From Oscillatoriales cyanobacterium PMM_0008 (GTDB lineage Bacteria > Cyanobacteriota > Cyanobacteriia > Cyanobacteriales > Aerosakkonemataceae): a stretch of DNA of 41,830 nt. The position numbers and the translations under genes were made by a program. Below are positions 1 through 6,756 of this stretch, one piece after another (the first letter of the stretch is position 1; each line of letters starts with the position of its first letter). The notes beneath the pieces were generated by a model that was not told the origin of the DNA, did not search any database, and saw only the letters and a program-made list of their open reading frames with translations. Location: contig CASBRD010000126.1 of the NCBI GenBank assembly GCA_949128025.1, positions 1-41,830 on the forward strand, given 5' to 3'.

Positions 1-17
1 AGTTACTTGCTTTCTGG

Positions 18-83
18 GTATGTTGTTGCGCTTTAGCGCTCTTATCCCAGTTGTAATAAGAGCGCTAAAGCGCAACAACGTAC
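18..83. repeat. Inverted repeat, TTGTTGCGCTTTAGCGCT family
   Basis: Arms at 18-45 and 56-83 are complementary with one mismatch around a 10-base loop. The same core sequence forms a perfect palindrome at 32743-32788, so this is a dispersed repeat family. Here it lies downstream of the 3' end of the minus-strand kinase fusion gene, with about 80 bases between, and could fold as an RNA hairpin. No T-tract follows, so a terminator role is unproven. Confidence 0.8.
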
Positions 84-162
84 CTAATACCAGCCTCAAC
101 TATATAACTAGCAACTTGCGTTACTAATTGACGTTGGCCATTGAATTTTTAAAAGCGTTAAC

Positions 163-2247
163 TTAGCGGTTTTTAAATGTTGCACATAATTCCGCATCAA
201 GAAATTCGGGCGGCAAGTCTTGGGACTGATTTTTTACGTTTATATGTTTAATTTTAAATGGCTGTGAGCTTTGCGATTCCATTATAACCCATAGCGGGTA
301 CTCCAGACCATCTTTTCCCAGAGATAGACCAACCGCCCTACACTTATTTTGATTCGCCTGTCTAGCAAATTTCCTATACTCCTCAAGCTGTTTAACGTTA
401 CCTCTAAAATAAAGATTTTTCCGCTCTGATACAAGTATAGATTCAGACTGGTTAACGTTAGTCCAACTCGTTGGAAGTGGAATTAAGGGATGATATACCG
501 AGGTGAGGCTGTATAAGTGACAGGGTGATTCGGTATCAGCATCGATGACTGATACCGAATCATGGGTGTCGGTCATCGATAGGGATGATTCTGTATCAGA
601 CTGGGGTGTCATCCCTAGTGATACAGAATCAAACGAGGGACACTCGTTCATAGTAGTATCCCCCTCATCGAATTTGATTGCCCACTCCCAGCAAAACCTC
701 GTTCGTTTATCGAAATATTTGCAGTGGGGACATATCTCATCTGTGGCGTCAGAGGATGATTCGGTATCACCCTCAATCGACACTGATACCGAATCATGGA
801 TTACTGCCTTTTCAATCAGAATCAATTGACTTTTTAAATAGGATGCGTTTGTGGGTGGGTTTGGCACGTCGTCATCCCATTGCAGCTGCCAGAAATTTGT
901 TAGGTAGAGGCCGATGATGACCCCGTGCCATTCAGGTCGATCGCGCAGCCGCACTCGATCGCCTACTCCTAAATCTAGTTTTTCCGGCACTGCCTGATAC
1001 TCGTCATCCTCTTCCCAGTCAACCGAATCTGGATGGTTGTAACAGTGTTTGGTTTCAGGTTCAACGTCGTAAATGCTGAGGTCAAATTTACCAGCAATAA
1101 AATAGCCTCGCGATCCGGTAATCGGTTTGTAGACTTCCTGTACTAAAGCTGATTTGCCAATACCGGAATACCCTGCCACCAACATTAATTCGCAGGCTCC
1201 TAAGCTAACTCGCTCGAAGGATGCCAATAGCATTTCAATTTCTTTTTCTCGCCCATACAACTTTTGCGGAATTTGAAAGCGATCGGAAGCATCGGCACGC
1301 CCCAGAGGGAAGGGATCGATCTGCTTTTTCCGCTGCCATTGATGCAGACATTGTTCTAAATCGGCTTTCAGACCGGATGCTGATTGGTAGCGGTCTTCGG
1401 CATTTTTTGCCATTAATTTCAGCACAATTTCTGAAATTGCCTGGGGAATATCTGGTTTGAGTTGGTGCGGCGGTAAAGGAACTTTGGCAATATGGCAATG
1501 CACCAATTCCATCGCATCGTCGGTGGGGAAGGGTAATTGACCTGTTAGTAACTGGTAGAATGTGACTCCCAACGAGTAAAGATCTGTGCGATAATCGAGG
1601 GGACGGTTCATGCGTCCGGTTTGCTCTGGCGAGATATAGGCCAGCGTTCCTTCTAAGACATTTGGATTGCGAAAAGTTGCATTTTCTCGCGAAATAACTG
1701 TAGAAATTCCAAAGTCAATGAGTTTTACTTGCCCGGTTGTATGATTCAGAATAATGTTTGCTGGGTTAATATCTTTGTGAATAATATTTTGCTGGTGAAT
1801 TTGACCCAAAATCTCGCTAACTTGAATAGCTACTGTTAAAAAATCTGCCAAAGAACCTAACCCCTCTAACCCCCCTTCCCTACGAGGTAAGGGGGGAAGA
1901 GGAAGATTTCTCCCCTCTCCTGCAAGGAGAGGGGTTGGGGGAGAGGTTTCTTGTGCTTGCATCAACTGTGCTAAGGATTTACCCCCAAAGTCTTCTAATA
2001 CCATCACCCAGCGGTCGCCATCCCTTTCCAAACTGTAGGCATTTACGACCCCAGTTAGATTCAAGTTACAAATGACTTCATACTCTCGCTTGAACCACGC
2101 AATTTTTTCCGGCGGTGGGTAAAGTTCCTTGAGTATCTTGAGGATAACTGGTTGCTTATCTACTTGCCTAAGTCCGCGATAGACCAACGAGTGATCGCTT
2201 TCGTGAAGTTTTTTGGCTATTTGGTAGCCTGAAAATGTTATGTTCAT
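163..2247 (-). CDS. Truncated Ser/Thr protein kinase-ATPase fused to an unrelated C-terminal region
   Basis: The N-terminal part (about residues 5-300) is an Hanks-type Ser/Thr kinase: VILKIL lysine near 37, HKDINPAN catalytic loop near 158-165 and DFG near 178-180. It is followed by the start of an AAA-type ATPase module with P-loop GYSGIGKS near 359-366. In cyanobacteria this arrangement normally continues into a protein well over 1000 residues with ATPase, GAF and often histidine kinase domains. Here that homology stops just after GKFD (about residue 389). The rest is different: an SH3/KOW-like stretch (about 425-480), a Cys cluster ICPHC...FC...C (about 506-536) and a C-terminal region I do not recognise. 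The kinase also carries an in-frame repeat insert (1870-1950) and the tail carries three in-frame palindromes. The ATG at 2247 follows GGAAGAAACG; GTG at 2250 is the alternative. Whether the fusion is expressed or is a recombination relic cannot be told from sequence. Confidence 0.8.
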   Translation of the reverse strand: MNITFSGYQIAKKLHESDHSLVYRGLRQVDKQPVILKILKELYPPPEKIAWFKREYEVICNLNLTGVVNAYSLERDGDRWVMVLEDFGGKSLAQLMQAQETSPPTPLLAGEGRNLPLPPLPRREGGLEGLGSLADFLTVAIQVSEILGQIHQQNIIHKDINPANIILNHTTGQVKLIDFGISTVISRENATFRNPNVLEGTLAYISPEQTGRMNRPLDYRTDLYSLGVTFYQLLTGQLPFPTDDAMELVHCHIAKVPLPPHQLKPDIPQAISEIVLKLMAKNAEDRYQSASGLKADLEQCLHQWQRKKQIDPFPLGRADASDRFQIPQKLYGREKEIEMLLASFERVSLGACELMLVAGYSGIGKSALVQEVYKPITGSRGYFIAGKFDLSIYDVEPETKHCYNHPDSVDWEEDDEYQAVPEKLDLGVGDRVRLRDRPEWHGVIIGLYLTNFWQLQWDDDVPNPPTNASYLKSQLILIEKAVIHDSVSVSIEGDTESSSDATDEICPHCKYFDKRTRFCWEWAIKFDEGDTTMNECPSFDSVSLGMTPQSDTESSLSMTDTHDSVSVIDADTESPCHLYSLTSVYHPLIPLPTSWTNVNQSESILVSERKNLYFRGNVKQLEEYRKFARQANQNKCRAVGLSLGKDGLEYPLWVIMESQSSQPFKIKHINVKNQSQDLPPEFLDAELCATFKNR
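526..796. repeat. Three in-frame palindromic units inside the kinase-fusion tail
   Basis: Three inverted-repeat units have arms of the form TGATTCGGTATCA and its complement: 526-538/550-562, 586-598/619-631 (TGATTCTGTATCA variant) and 757-769/784-796. All lie inside the minus-strand reading frame, where the arms read as DSVS and DTES. The variant unit keeps arm complementarity through paired changes in both arms. They look like mobile palindromes tolerated within a protein, comparable in principle to Rickettsia palindromic elements. Confidence 0.85.
1870..1950. repeat. G/C-run palindromic repeat inserted in frame in the kinase domain
   Basis: The plus strand carries two hairpin-forming blocks rich in C-runs and G-runs, including CCCCTCTCCT (1912-1921) pairing with AGGAGAGGGG (1925-1934). 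It is read in the minus-strand gene as a Pro/Leu/Gly-rich stretch (ETSPPTPLLAGEGR...) between the kinase hinge and the helix before the HKD loop, where kinases usually have no such segment. I recognise this as a dispersed cyanobacterial repeat type. Confidence 0.75.
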
Positions 2248-2378
2248 CACCGTTTCTTCCTAATTAACTTAAAGTACAAGTAGAAAAATTAATAATAACA
2301 AAATAAGGTTGGTTTGATCGATAAAGCCAACCTTGATTAAACGTTACTTTAACGAACTAAATCAGAAAGTGTCTCCCA

Positions 2379-2777
2379 TTAGGGATACCCATAAATTACT
2401 CGCCACTGGACGATTTTGCCTTCACGCAGAGTAATCACATAGACAAAACTGCTTTGCACATTACGACCGTTGTTCTTGAACTGGATTCTTTCCTCCCCGC
2501 ATACTACAACCTTGTCGCCTTGAACGATGTACTCTTTTGCCTCGTGACTTCCTCCATCTACTATCTGATTGAATATTGCAAAAAGCTCATCTACTTGTTC
2601 GCAGCCAAGATATCGACCAGTTAAGGGATCGTCGATCGATCGGTTAAAATCTGCCAAGGCTTCCGGATAGCGTTTCATCTGACGGTAGGTTTCGCCCCGT
2701 TGGGCAAAGGTTTTAGCAGATTCATCAATTATTGGTTTTTTGCTATCACTTGCGCCTGTTATCTTACGGATAGCCAT
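2379..2777 (-). CDS. Chimeric protein: one TPR unit joined to the C-terminal half of a SnoaL-like domain
   Basis: Residues from about 45 onward (IDDPLTGRYLG... to IYGYP) match the neighbouring SnoaL-like protein encoded at 2764-3150. The N-terminal helices of that fold are replaced by a TPR-like segment (FAQRGETYRQMKRYPEALADF) nearly identical to the TPR gene at 3685-4523. At DNA level a 71-base segment (2638-2708) repeats 4399-4469 with one mismatch. I chose ATG 2777 (MAIRK), which overlaps the end of the upstream gene by 14 bases; a start at 2849 would overlap by 86. A SnoaL fold lacking its first helices may not be functional, so this may be a recombination by-product. Confidence 0.6.
   Translation of the reverse strand: MAIRKITGASDSKKPIIDESAKTFAQRGETYRQMKRYPEALADFNRSIDDPLTGRYLGCEQVDELFAIFNQIVDGGSHEAKEYIVQGDKVVVCGEERIQFKNNGRNVQSSFVYVITLREGKIVQWRVIYGYP
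2638..2708. repeat. 71-bp direct repeat shared with 4399-4469
   Basis: The two copies differ at one base (CCGGATAG here, CCGTATAG in the other). Both code for the same TPR segment on the minus strand. Each copy ends at a GATCG (HIP1-like) sequence, beyond which the two loci diverge. This marks a local duplication or gene conversion that created the chimeric gene 2379-2777. Confidence 0.9.
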
Positions 2778-3150
2778 ACATTGAATGCCACTGTACGATT
2801 TTTCCTTCACGCACAGTAATAACATACACAAAACTACACTCCACCACACGATTACTCGGCTTTAAGCGGATTTTTTCATTTCCATATGCCACCACTTTAT
2901 CACCTTGAACAATGTAATCTTTTACAGTACACCAATCAGCCTCTGCCTCTACTATCTGGTTGTGCATTGCAAAAGCCTGCTTTATATTTTCGCGACCGTG
3001 ATATCGACCAGCCACCGGGTCATCTATGGAGCCAGATAATATCCATTCTGCATCTTCTGCCAATAATTCTTCTGAGGGTGGCTGGACATTACCTTTGACA
3101 TAATCTTCCATTATGGATTGCACAAGCTTCAAGTTGTCTTGCTCTGACAT
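2764..3150 (-). CDS. SnoaL-like (NTF2-fold, ketosteroid isomerase-like) protein
   Basis: The 128-residue protein has the length and layout of a SnoaL/NTF2-like fold: N-terminal helices (NLKLVQSIMEDYVKGN), the LLAEDAEW segment, IDDPVAGRYHGRENI, then beta strands YIVQGDKVVAYGNEKIRL, SFVYVITVREGKIVQWHSMYG. Members are isomerases, cyclases, hydrolases or non-catalytic, so the reaction cannot be named. It lies downstream of the borosin-type precursor on the same strand and its stop overlaps the start of the chimeric gene. A role in tailoring the peptide is possible but only inferred from position. A GGTAG stretch lies just upstream of the ATG. Confidence 0.8.
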   Translation of the reverse strand: MSEQDNLKLVQSIMEDYVKGNVQPPSEELLAEDAEWILSGSIDDPVAGRYHGRENIKQAFAMHNQIVEAEADWCTVKDYIVQGDKVVAYGNEKIRLKPSNRVVECSFVYVITVREGKIVQWHSMYGYP

Positions 3151-3169
3151 AGCTTCTACCTATTTCTCT

Positions 3170-3286
3170 CTACTTAAATTGTTCGAGTGACTTATTGCTA
3201 AAGTCATCGGAAGATTGGTGGCAACTGGAACAGCCACCACCAAAGCTTATTAATTCTGGAGGTGCTAAATCGCTGAATGCCTGTTT
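3170..3286 (-). other. Start-less open frame with Gly-Gly-Gly-Cys-Ser-Ser-Cys, possible relic of a second precursor
   Basis: Between the precursor stop and the SnoaL-like gene, one minus-strand frame is open for 38 codons, bounded by TAA at 3287-3289 and TAG at 3170-3172. It reads KQAFSDLAPPELISFGGGC then SSCHQSSDDF. No ATG, GTG or TTG start occurs in it. The composition (LAPPEL, Gly run, two Cys) resembles a peptide-precursor tail, so it may be the decayed 3' end of a duplicated precursor. It may equally be chance. Confidence 0.25.
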
Positions 3287-3338
3287 TTACGGCAATCAAA
3301 ACACCAAAGGTTAAGCTACTATCGATGCCAAGGTTTAT

Positions 3339-3611
3339 TTAAACCTCTGGATCTGGAGAAGGGTCTGGATCTGGAGAAGGGTCTGGATCTGGAGAAGGGT
3401 CTGGATCTGGTTCCCGATGAACCATTGACAATACAGGCAGTTCGTCTGCAAAAGCAGCAATAATTTGATCTTTTTCCCCGCTCTTGAGTATGGCCTGCTC
3501 GATTTCAGTTAACCCAGCCGCATCCATCACTGCTGTGGGTGACTGGGCAAATGCTGCCTGTTTGTGGGGATTTGTGGCTAAATCGGTCAATAACTCGTAT
3601 AGCTTGCTCAA
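3339..3611 (-). CDS. Putative split-borosin precursor peptide: LigA-like leader plus Asp/Pro/Ser repeat core
   Basis: From TTG 3611 the protein has 90 residues. The helical leader (SKLYELLTDLATNPHKQAAF, then AQSPTAVMDAAGLTEIEQ, AILKSGEKDQIIAAFADE) resembles the LigA-like borosin-binding domain and the matching C-terminal clasp segment of OphMA: L...LA.DP.....Y, AF......L...E..AL..GD...I. The tail after HRE is three repeats of PDPDPS followed by PDPEV. The methyltransferase gene at 5935-6744 is the expected partner. TTG 3611 has AGAGGGA six bases upstream; a TTG at 3647 would add 12 residues but lacks a clear ribosome site. The core is unusual: most known borosin cores are hydrophobic, and Pro nitrogens cannot be methylated in the chain, so only Asp or Ser could be. 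It could instead be another LigA/Os1348-like leader family. Confidence 0.75.
   Translation of the reverse strand: MSKLYELLTDLATNPHKQAAFAQSPTAVMDAAGLTEIEQAILKSGEKDQIIAAFADELPVLSMVHREPDPDPSPDPDPSPDPDPSPDPEV
3346..3410. repeat. 18-bp tandem repeat encoding the precursor core
   Basis: The unit TCTGGATCTGGAGAAGGG is present 3.6 times without a mismatch. On the minus strand each unit encodes the hexapeptide PSPDPD. Perfect identity suggests recent expansion, so copy number may vary between strains. Confidence 0.95.
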
Positions 3612-3684
3612 AATTAGTCCCTCTTTAGGTTGGGGCAAATTTTTCAATGTATTGCTGGAGTTATACCACCATTAATCTTCAATT

Positions 3685-4523
3685 TCAACAATTTTTGCAA
3701 TTAATTAAGACTTCAAAGCGCGAATCGCTGTGTAAGTTAAACCAAGCCGGGTCATTACGCACCATCTCGACGTTGAGGTCGTATTCAACGGATATGGCTG
3801 CTTGCAAATAGTTCAATGCTTTGTCAAAGTCGCCCTCCAATGCAGCCAAACCACCCAATCCGTAAAGGGCGATATCGCTGCCACCGTACCATTTTAGATT
3901 TGGGATTTGGGATTTGGAATTGGCAGTTTCGTCGGAGTTAGACAGAAACCCGGTTTCTTCGGCATCCACCATTGACTGCAACACAGTCCGCGCTTGGTGG
4001 ATTTCGGTTTGTGCTTTCTCCAATCCTTGCCAAAGAGTCCGGTTAACGGCAATGCAATATACAGCGAGAGGGTCATTTGGTCTTGCTGTCAAGGTTTGCT
4101 TGTAACATTTCATTGCTTCGGCGTACCGTCCCAGGCGCGTGAGGGGAAAGCCGCGATCGTTACCCCAATAGCTAACGATCGTCTCATCAAGAGCGATCGC
4201 GCGATCGAATTCCACCACCGCTTCAGCATAGCGATTGGCAATACTGCACATAACGCCCCGGTAAGCATAAGCCCAAGCATAATCGGGTTTGAGTTCGATC
4301 GCTCTGTTAAAATCGGCCACAGCTTCCTCATAGCGCAATAACCGCCGATAAACCACGCCACGGTGCGCGTAAGCCCAAGCGTAATTTGGGGAAAGTCCGA
4401 TCGGTTAAAATCTGCCAAGGCTTCCGTATAGCGTTTCATCTGACGGTAGGTTTCGCCCCGTTGGGCAAAACCTTTGGCATTGGTGGGGTTTTGGGCGATG
4501 GGTATTTCATCGGAGTGGTTCAT
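3685..4523 (-). pseudogene. TPR-repeat protein gene broken by a frameshift
   Basis: From ATG 4523 (MNHSDEIPI...) one frame encodes a TPR unit up to ALADFNRS near 4400. The TPR pattern then continues in another frame from SPNYAWAYAHRGVVYRR down to the stop at 3685, with units such as EAVADFNRAIELKPDYAWAY and EAVVEFDRAIALD. The break lies at AACCGATCGGA; restoring four bases (as in ..CCGAGCGATCGGA..) would rejoin the frames. TPRs mediate protein-protein contacts. Near 3893-3963 two repeat-derived inserts are read in frame (NSKSQIPNLK and EETGFLS). The gene lies between the P450 and the precursor. If the frameshift is a sequencing error, the intact protein would have about 280 residues. Confidence 0.7.
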
Positions 4524-4647
4524 AATGGAGAGTGGGGGAGTAGGAGAATAATGATAAATGATGAATTTGTGTAAGTTGTTTGGTTGTGCGATCGCTTTAT
4601 CCAATCTCCGAATAGATTAGCTTATTTTCGCCTAACTTTTTCCCCTG

Positions 4648-4681
4648 GATGTAGAATCAATTCATGAATTGATTCTGCATC
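4648..4681. repeat. 34-bp palindrome between the TPR gene and the P450
   Basis: The centre AGAATCAATTCATGAATTGATTCT (4653-4676, described by its halves) is perfectly self-complementary and extends to 4648-4681 with one G-T type pair. The arm sequence TGATTCTGCATC resembles the arms of the in-frame palindromes at 526-796, arranged inside-out. It may act as a hairpin terminator for the minus-strand P450 gene, which ends at 4704. Confidence 0.8.
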
Positions 4682-4703
4682 TGTACGTTGGTAGCGCCGA
4701 TCT

Positions 4704-5891
4704 TCAAAAAGTCAGCGGTAGCGAATTAAACCCTCTAAAAAGCAAACCGGGATTCCATTCTGGTGTATCGTTAACCAATCGTAAATTCGGCATTCGTTTG
4801 ATGATAATATCGAACGCAATTTCCGCTTGAATGTAGGTGAGGGTAGCGCCAAGACAAGCGTGTGCGCCATAACCGAAGGCGAGGTGCGAGTCTGCGTTGC
4901 GGGTGATATCCAAAACATCAGGGTTGGGGAATTTTTCCGGGTCGCGATTGGCGGAACCGATTAAGGCGATGACAGTTTGGCCTTTTTTAATTAGTCGATC
5001 GTGAAGAGTGAAATCTTCCGTAGCAAAGCGAGTGGCAAATTGAGCCGAACTTTCATAACGCAACAATTCTCGCAAAGCATTGGGCATCAAAGATGGATCG
5101 TTCCGCAACATTTCCAGTTGGTCTGGATGCTTTAGCCACAAGTATATACCATTGCCGATAAAATTGCGAATCGAAGCATATCCAGCGGCAATTAATTGGG
5201 AAGATTGGGCGATTACTTCGTCAGTAGTCAGTACGTGATTCTCTTCTTCAGCGCGAATCAAAAAACTAATCAAATCGTCGCCAGGATTTTGACGCCGTTC
5301 GGCAATGAGAGTGCGAAAATATTCGTTAAGCGCAATCAAACTATTTTGGGCTTGGCGTGCCAAATCCAGGCTAACTTGTGGAGCATCTGCTATGATAAGA
5401 ATATCTTCCGACCAGGCGATGAAATCAGCTTGATTCTCCGAATCTACGCCCAGCATTTCCGCCATAACCAGCATGGGAAAAGGCAGAGCGAAATCGCGCA
5501 TCAAGTCGAATTGTCCGGTATCTTGTACGCGATCGATCAGTAAATCGGTTACTTTTTGAATCCGGGGACGCAGATTTTGTAGCGCCAACTTAAAGCCTTT
5601 ATTCATCAGCTTACGCACGCGACCGTGTTCCTCAGCTTCAAGAGACAGTAACCACATCCCAAAAATGCGGTTGAATTCGGCAAATTCTCCCTGCATTTCT
5701 GGGGGGAAATCTGCAAAAAAAAGGTCACTTTGTTGGGCGGAAAGGCGGCGATCGCGCAAGGCATTGACAACATCAATGTAACGTGGTAATATCCACGATC
5801 AGCCTAAAATATCAATCCAATGGATCGGGCTGTGCCGCAGTTCGCTGTAAGTTGGGTAAGGGTTGGCGATAAATTCAGGATTATCAAACAT
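4704..5891 (-). pseudogene. Cytochrome P450 with a single in-frame TGA near the N terminus
   Basis: The frame from ATG 5891 (MFDNPEFIANPYPTYSELR) reaches a TGA at 5799-5801, then continues without further stops to 4704; read through, it is 395 residues, the normal length. Landmarks are the ExxR helix (ALRELLRYES) and the heme loop FGYGAHACLGA with its Cys ligand. The I-helix reads AAGYASIR rather than the usual AGxET, so oxygen activation may be atypical. TGA sits where a Trp codon TGG would fit (..ILG-stop-SWILPRY..). Translation could also begin at TTG 5759, but that would lose the N-terminal strands. The gene is 43 bases from the methyltransferase gene on the same strand, suggesting oxidation of the same peptide product. 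A sequencing error or readthrough cannot be excluded. Confidence 0.75.
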
Positions 5892-5908
5892 TTTGGGAAA
5901 GGGGGAAA

Positions 5909-5929
5909 TTTTGACTTTTGACTTTTGAC
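5909..5929. repeat. Heptamer tandem repeat (TTTTGAC)3
   Basis: Three perfect heptamers lie between the P450 start and the methyltransferase stop. The same heptamer, in either orientation, occurs at 26064-26098 and in 18620-18755. These are typical cyanobacterial short tandemly repeated sequences. Confidence 0.85.
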
Positions 5930-5934
5930 TTTTT

Positions 5935-6744
5935 CTAGCCCCTATTTTCCATTCCCAAACGCGCCATCATTTCGCGATCGAGCGGTGCTGGGCCTAATGG
6001 GGGTACATAAAGAGTGGAAACTGGCGTCACGTTTGCTTCTGGCAGTTTAGAGAGAGGAATGCGTTTGATTACAGGTTCGCAAACTGGGTAATAAACGGCG
6101 GCTTCGTAAACGATCGCTTCGTGGTCGAAACTATAATACTCTTGCAAAACCTCTGTTAACACAGTTAATCCGTGCAAGTGACTTCCTTCTTTATAGAAAC
6201 CAAGATTGCCGATCATCGCAATTTGCCACAAAATTAAGGCACAGGTTGGGTCAAATTTGCGCCGTCGGATCAGGAAGTCCGTGGCTTCAAAACTTTGGCA
6301 TCCGTTGACACCTGGGTCAAGTCCGACGTCGGCAAATAAGCAATCTTCGGCAGAGATTCCTGGCAGCATTTGGGCTTTGAAACCTTCGCGACGCGCCTGT
6401 TTCAGCGCTCCATTTGCTGGATCGGCAAATACACCGGGATGACAGTAAAAAACAGCACATACATTCAAACCTTGACGCACTTCGGTGAGGATTCGCTCCA
6501 CCATCTCGCGATAGGTTTCCTTTCGCCTTCTGCGATCGGTATTATAAGGTATGGCTTCGGCAGTGGCGTTGAGCGATCGCAGCCATTTGGCAGTCAGTGG
6601 GTCGGCTACGGCGAACAATAGCTTATCGGCTTGCACAATATGAGCTTGCGCCCCTAAAGTGAGGTGACCCACCAGTTGAATACCTGTACCGACAATAGTT
6701 AACGAACCTGCTTGCAAGTTATCCTCAAAACTCAAAATTGCCAA
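5935..6744 (-). CDS. Borosin-type peptide alpha-N-methyltransferase (tetrapyrrole methylase fold)
   Basis: The 269-residue protein belongs to the SAM-dependent tetrapyrrole methylase superfamily and is closest in pattern to the catalytic domain of the fungal borosin enzyme OphMA. Signatures: SLTIVGTGIQLVGHLTL (14-30, SAM site), TYREM with Tyr78 and Arg74 matching OphMA Tyr76 and Arg72, Tyr67 near OphMA Tyr66 with a one-residue shift, VFYCHPGVFADP (98-109) and LPGISAEDCLFADVGLDPG (127-145). The fungal protein carries its substrate on its C terminus; here there is none, as in bacterial split borosins such as SonM/SonA. The likely substrate is the peptide encoded at 3339-3611. The TTG start has GGGAG only two bases upstream; TTG 6735 is an alternative. 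It begins 13 bases after the mscS stop and may be co-transcribed with it. Confidence 0.88.
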   Translation of the reverse strand: MAILSFEDNLQAGSLTIVGTGIQLVGHLTLGAQAHIVQADKLLFAVADPLTAKWLRSLNATAEAIPYNTDRRRRKETYREMVERILTEVRQGLNVCAVFYCHPGVFADPANGALKQARREGFKAQMLPGISAEDCLFADVGLDPGVNGCQSFEATDFLIRRRKFDPTCALILWQIAMIGNLGFYKEGSHLHGLTVLTEVLQEYYSFDHEAIVYEAAVYYPVCEPVIKRIPLSKLPEANVTPVSTLYVPPLGPAPLDREMMARLGMENRG

Positions 6745-6756
6745 TTCTCCCAGTTT

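Noticed and set aside
545-829. Plus-strand open frame opposite the kinase-fusion tail
   Set aside because: Palindromic elements read alike on both strands, giving a spurious frame with the same DTES/DSVS text.
3346-3410. 18-bp repeats as a possible CRISPR or regulatory array
   Set aside because: There are no spacers, and the repeats are fully explained as coding sequence for the precursor tail.
5799-5801. TGA in the P450 read as selenocysteine
   Set aside because: No selenocysteine insertion element is evident and the position fits a Trp codon in this family.
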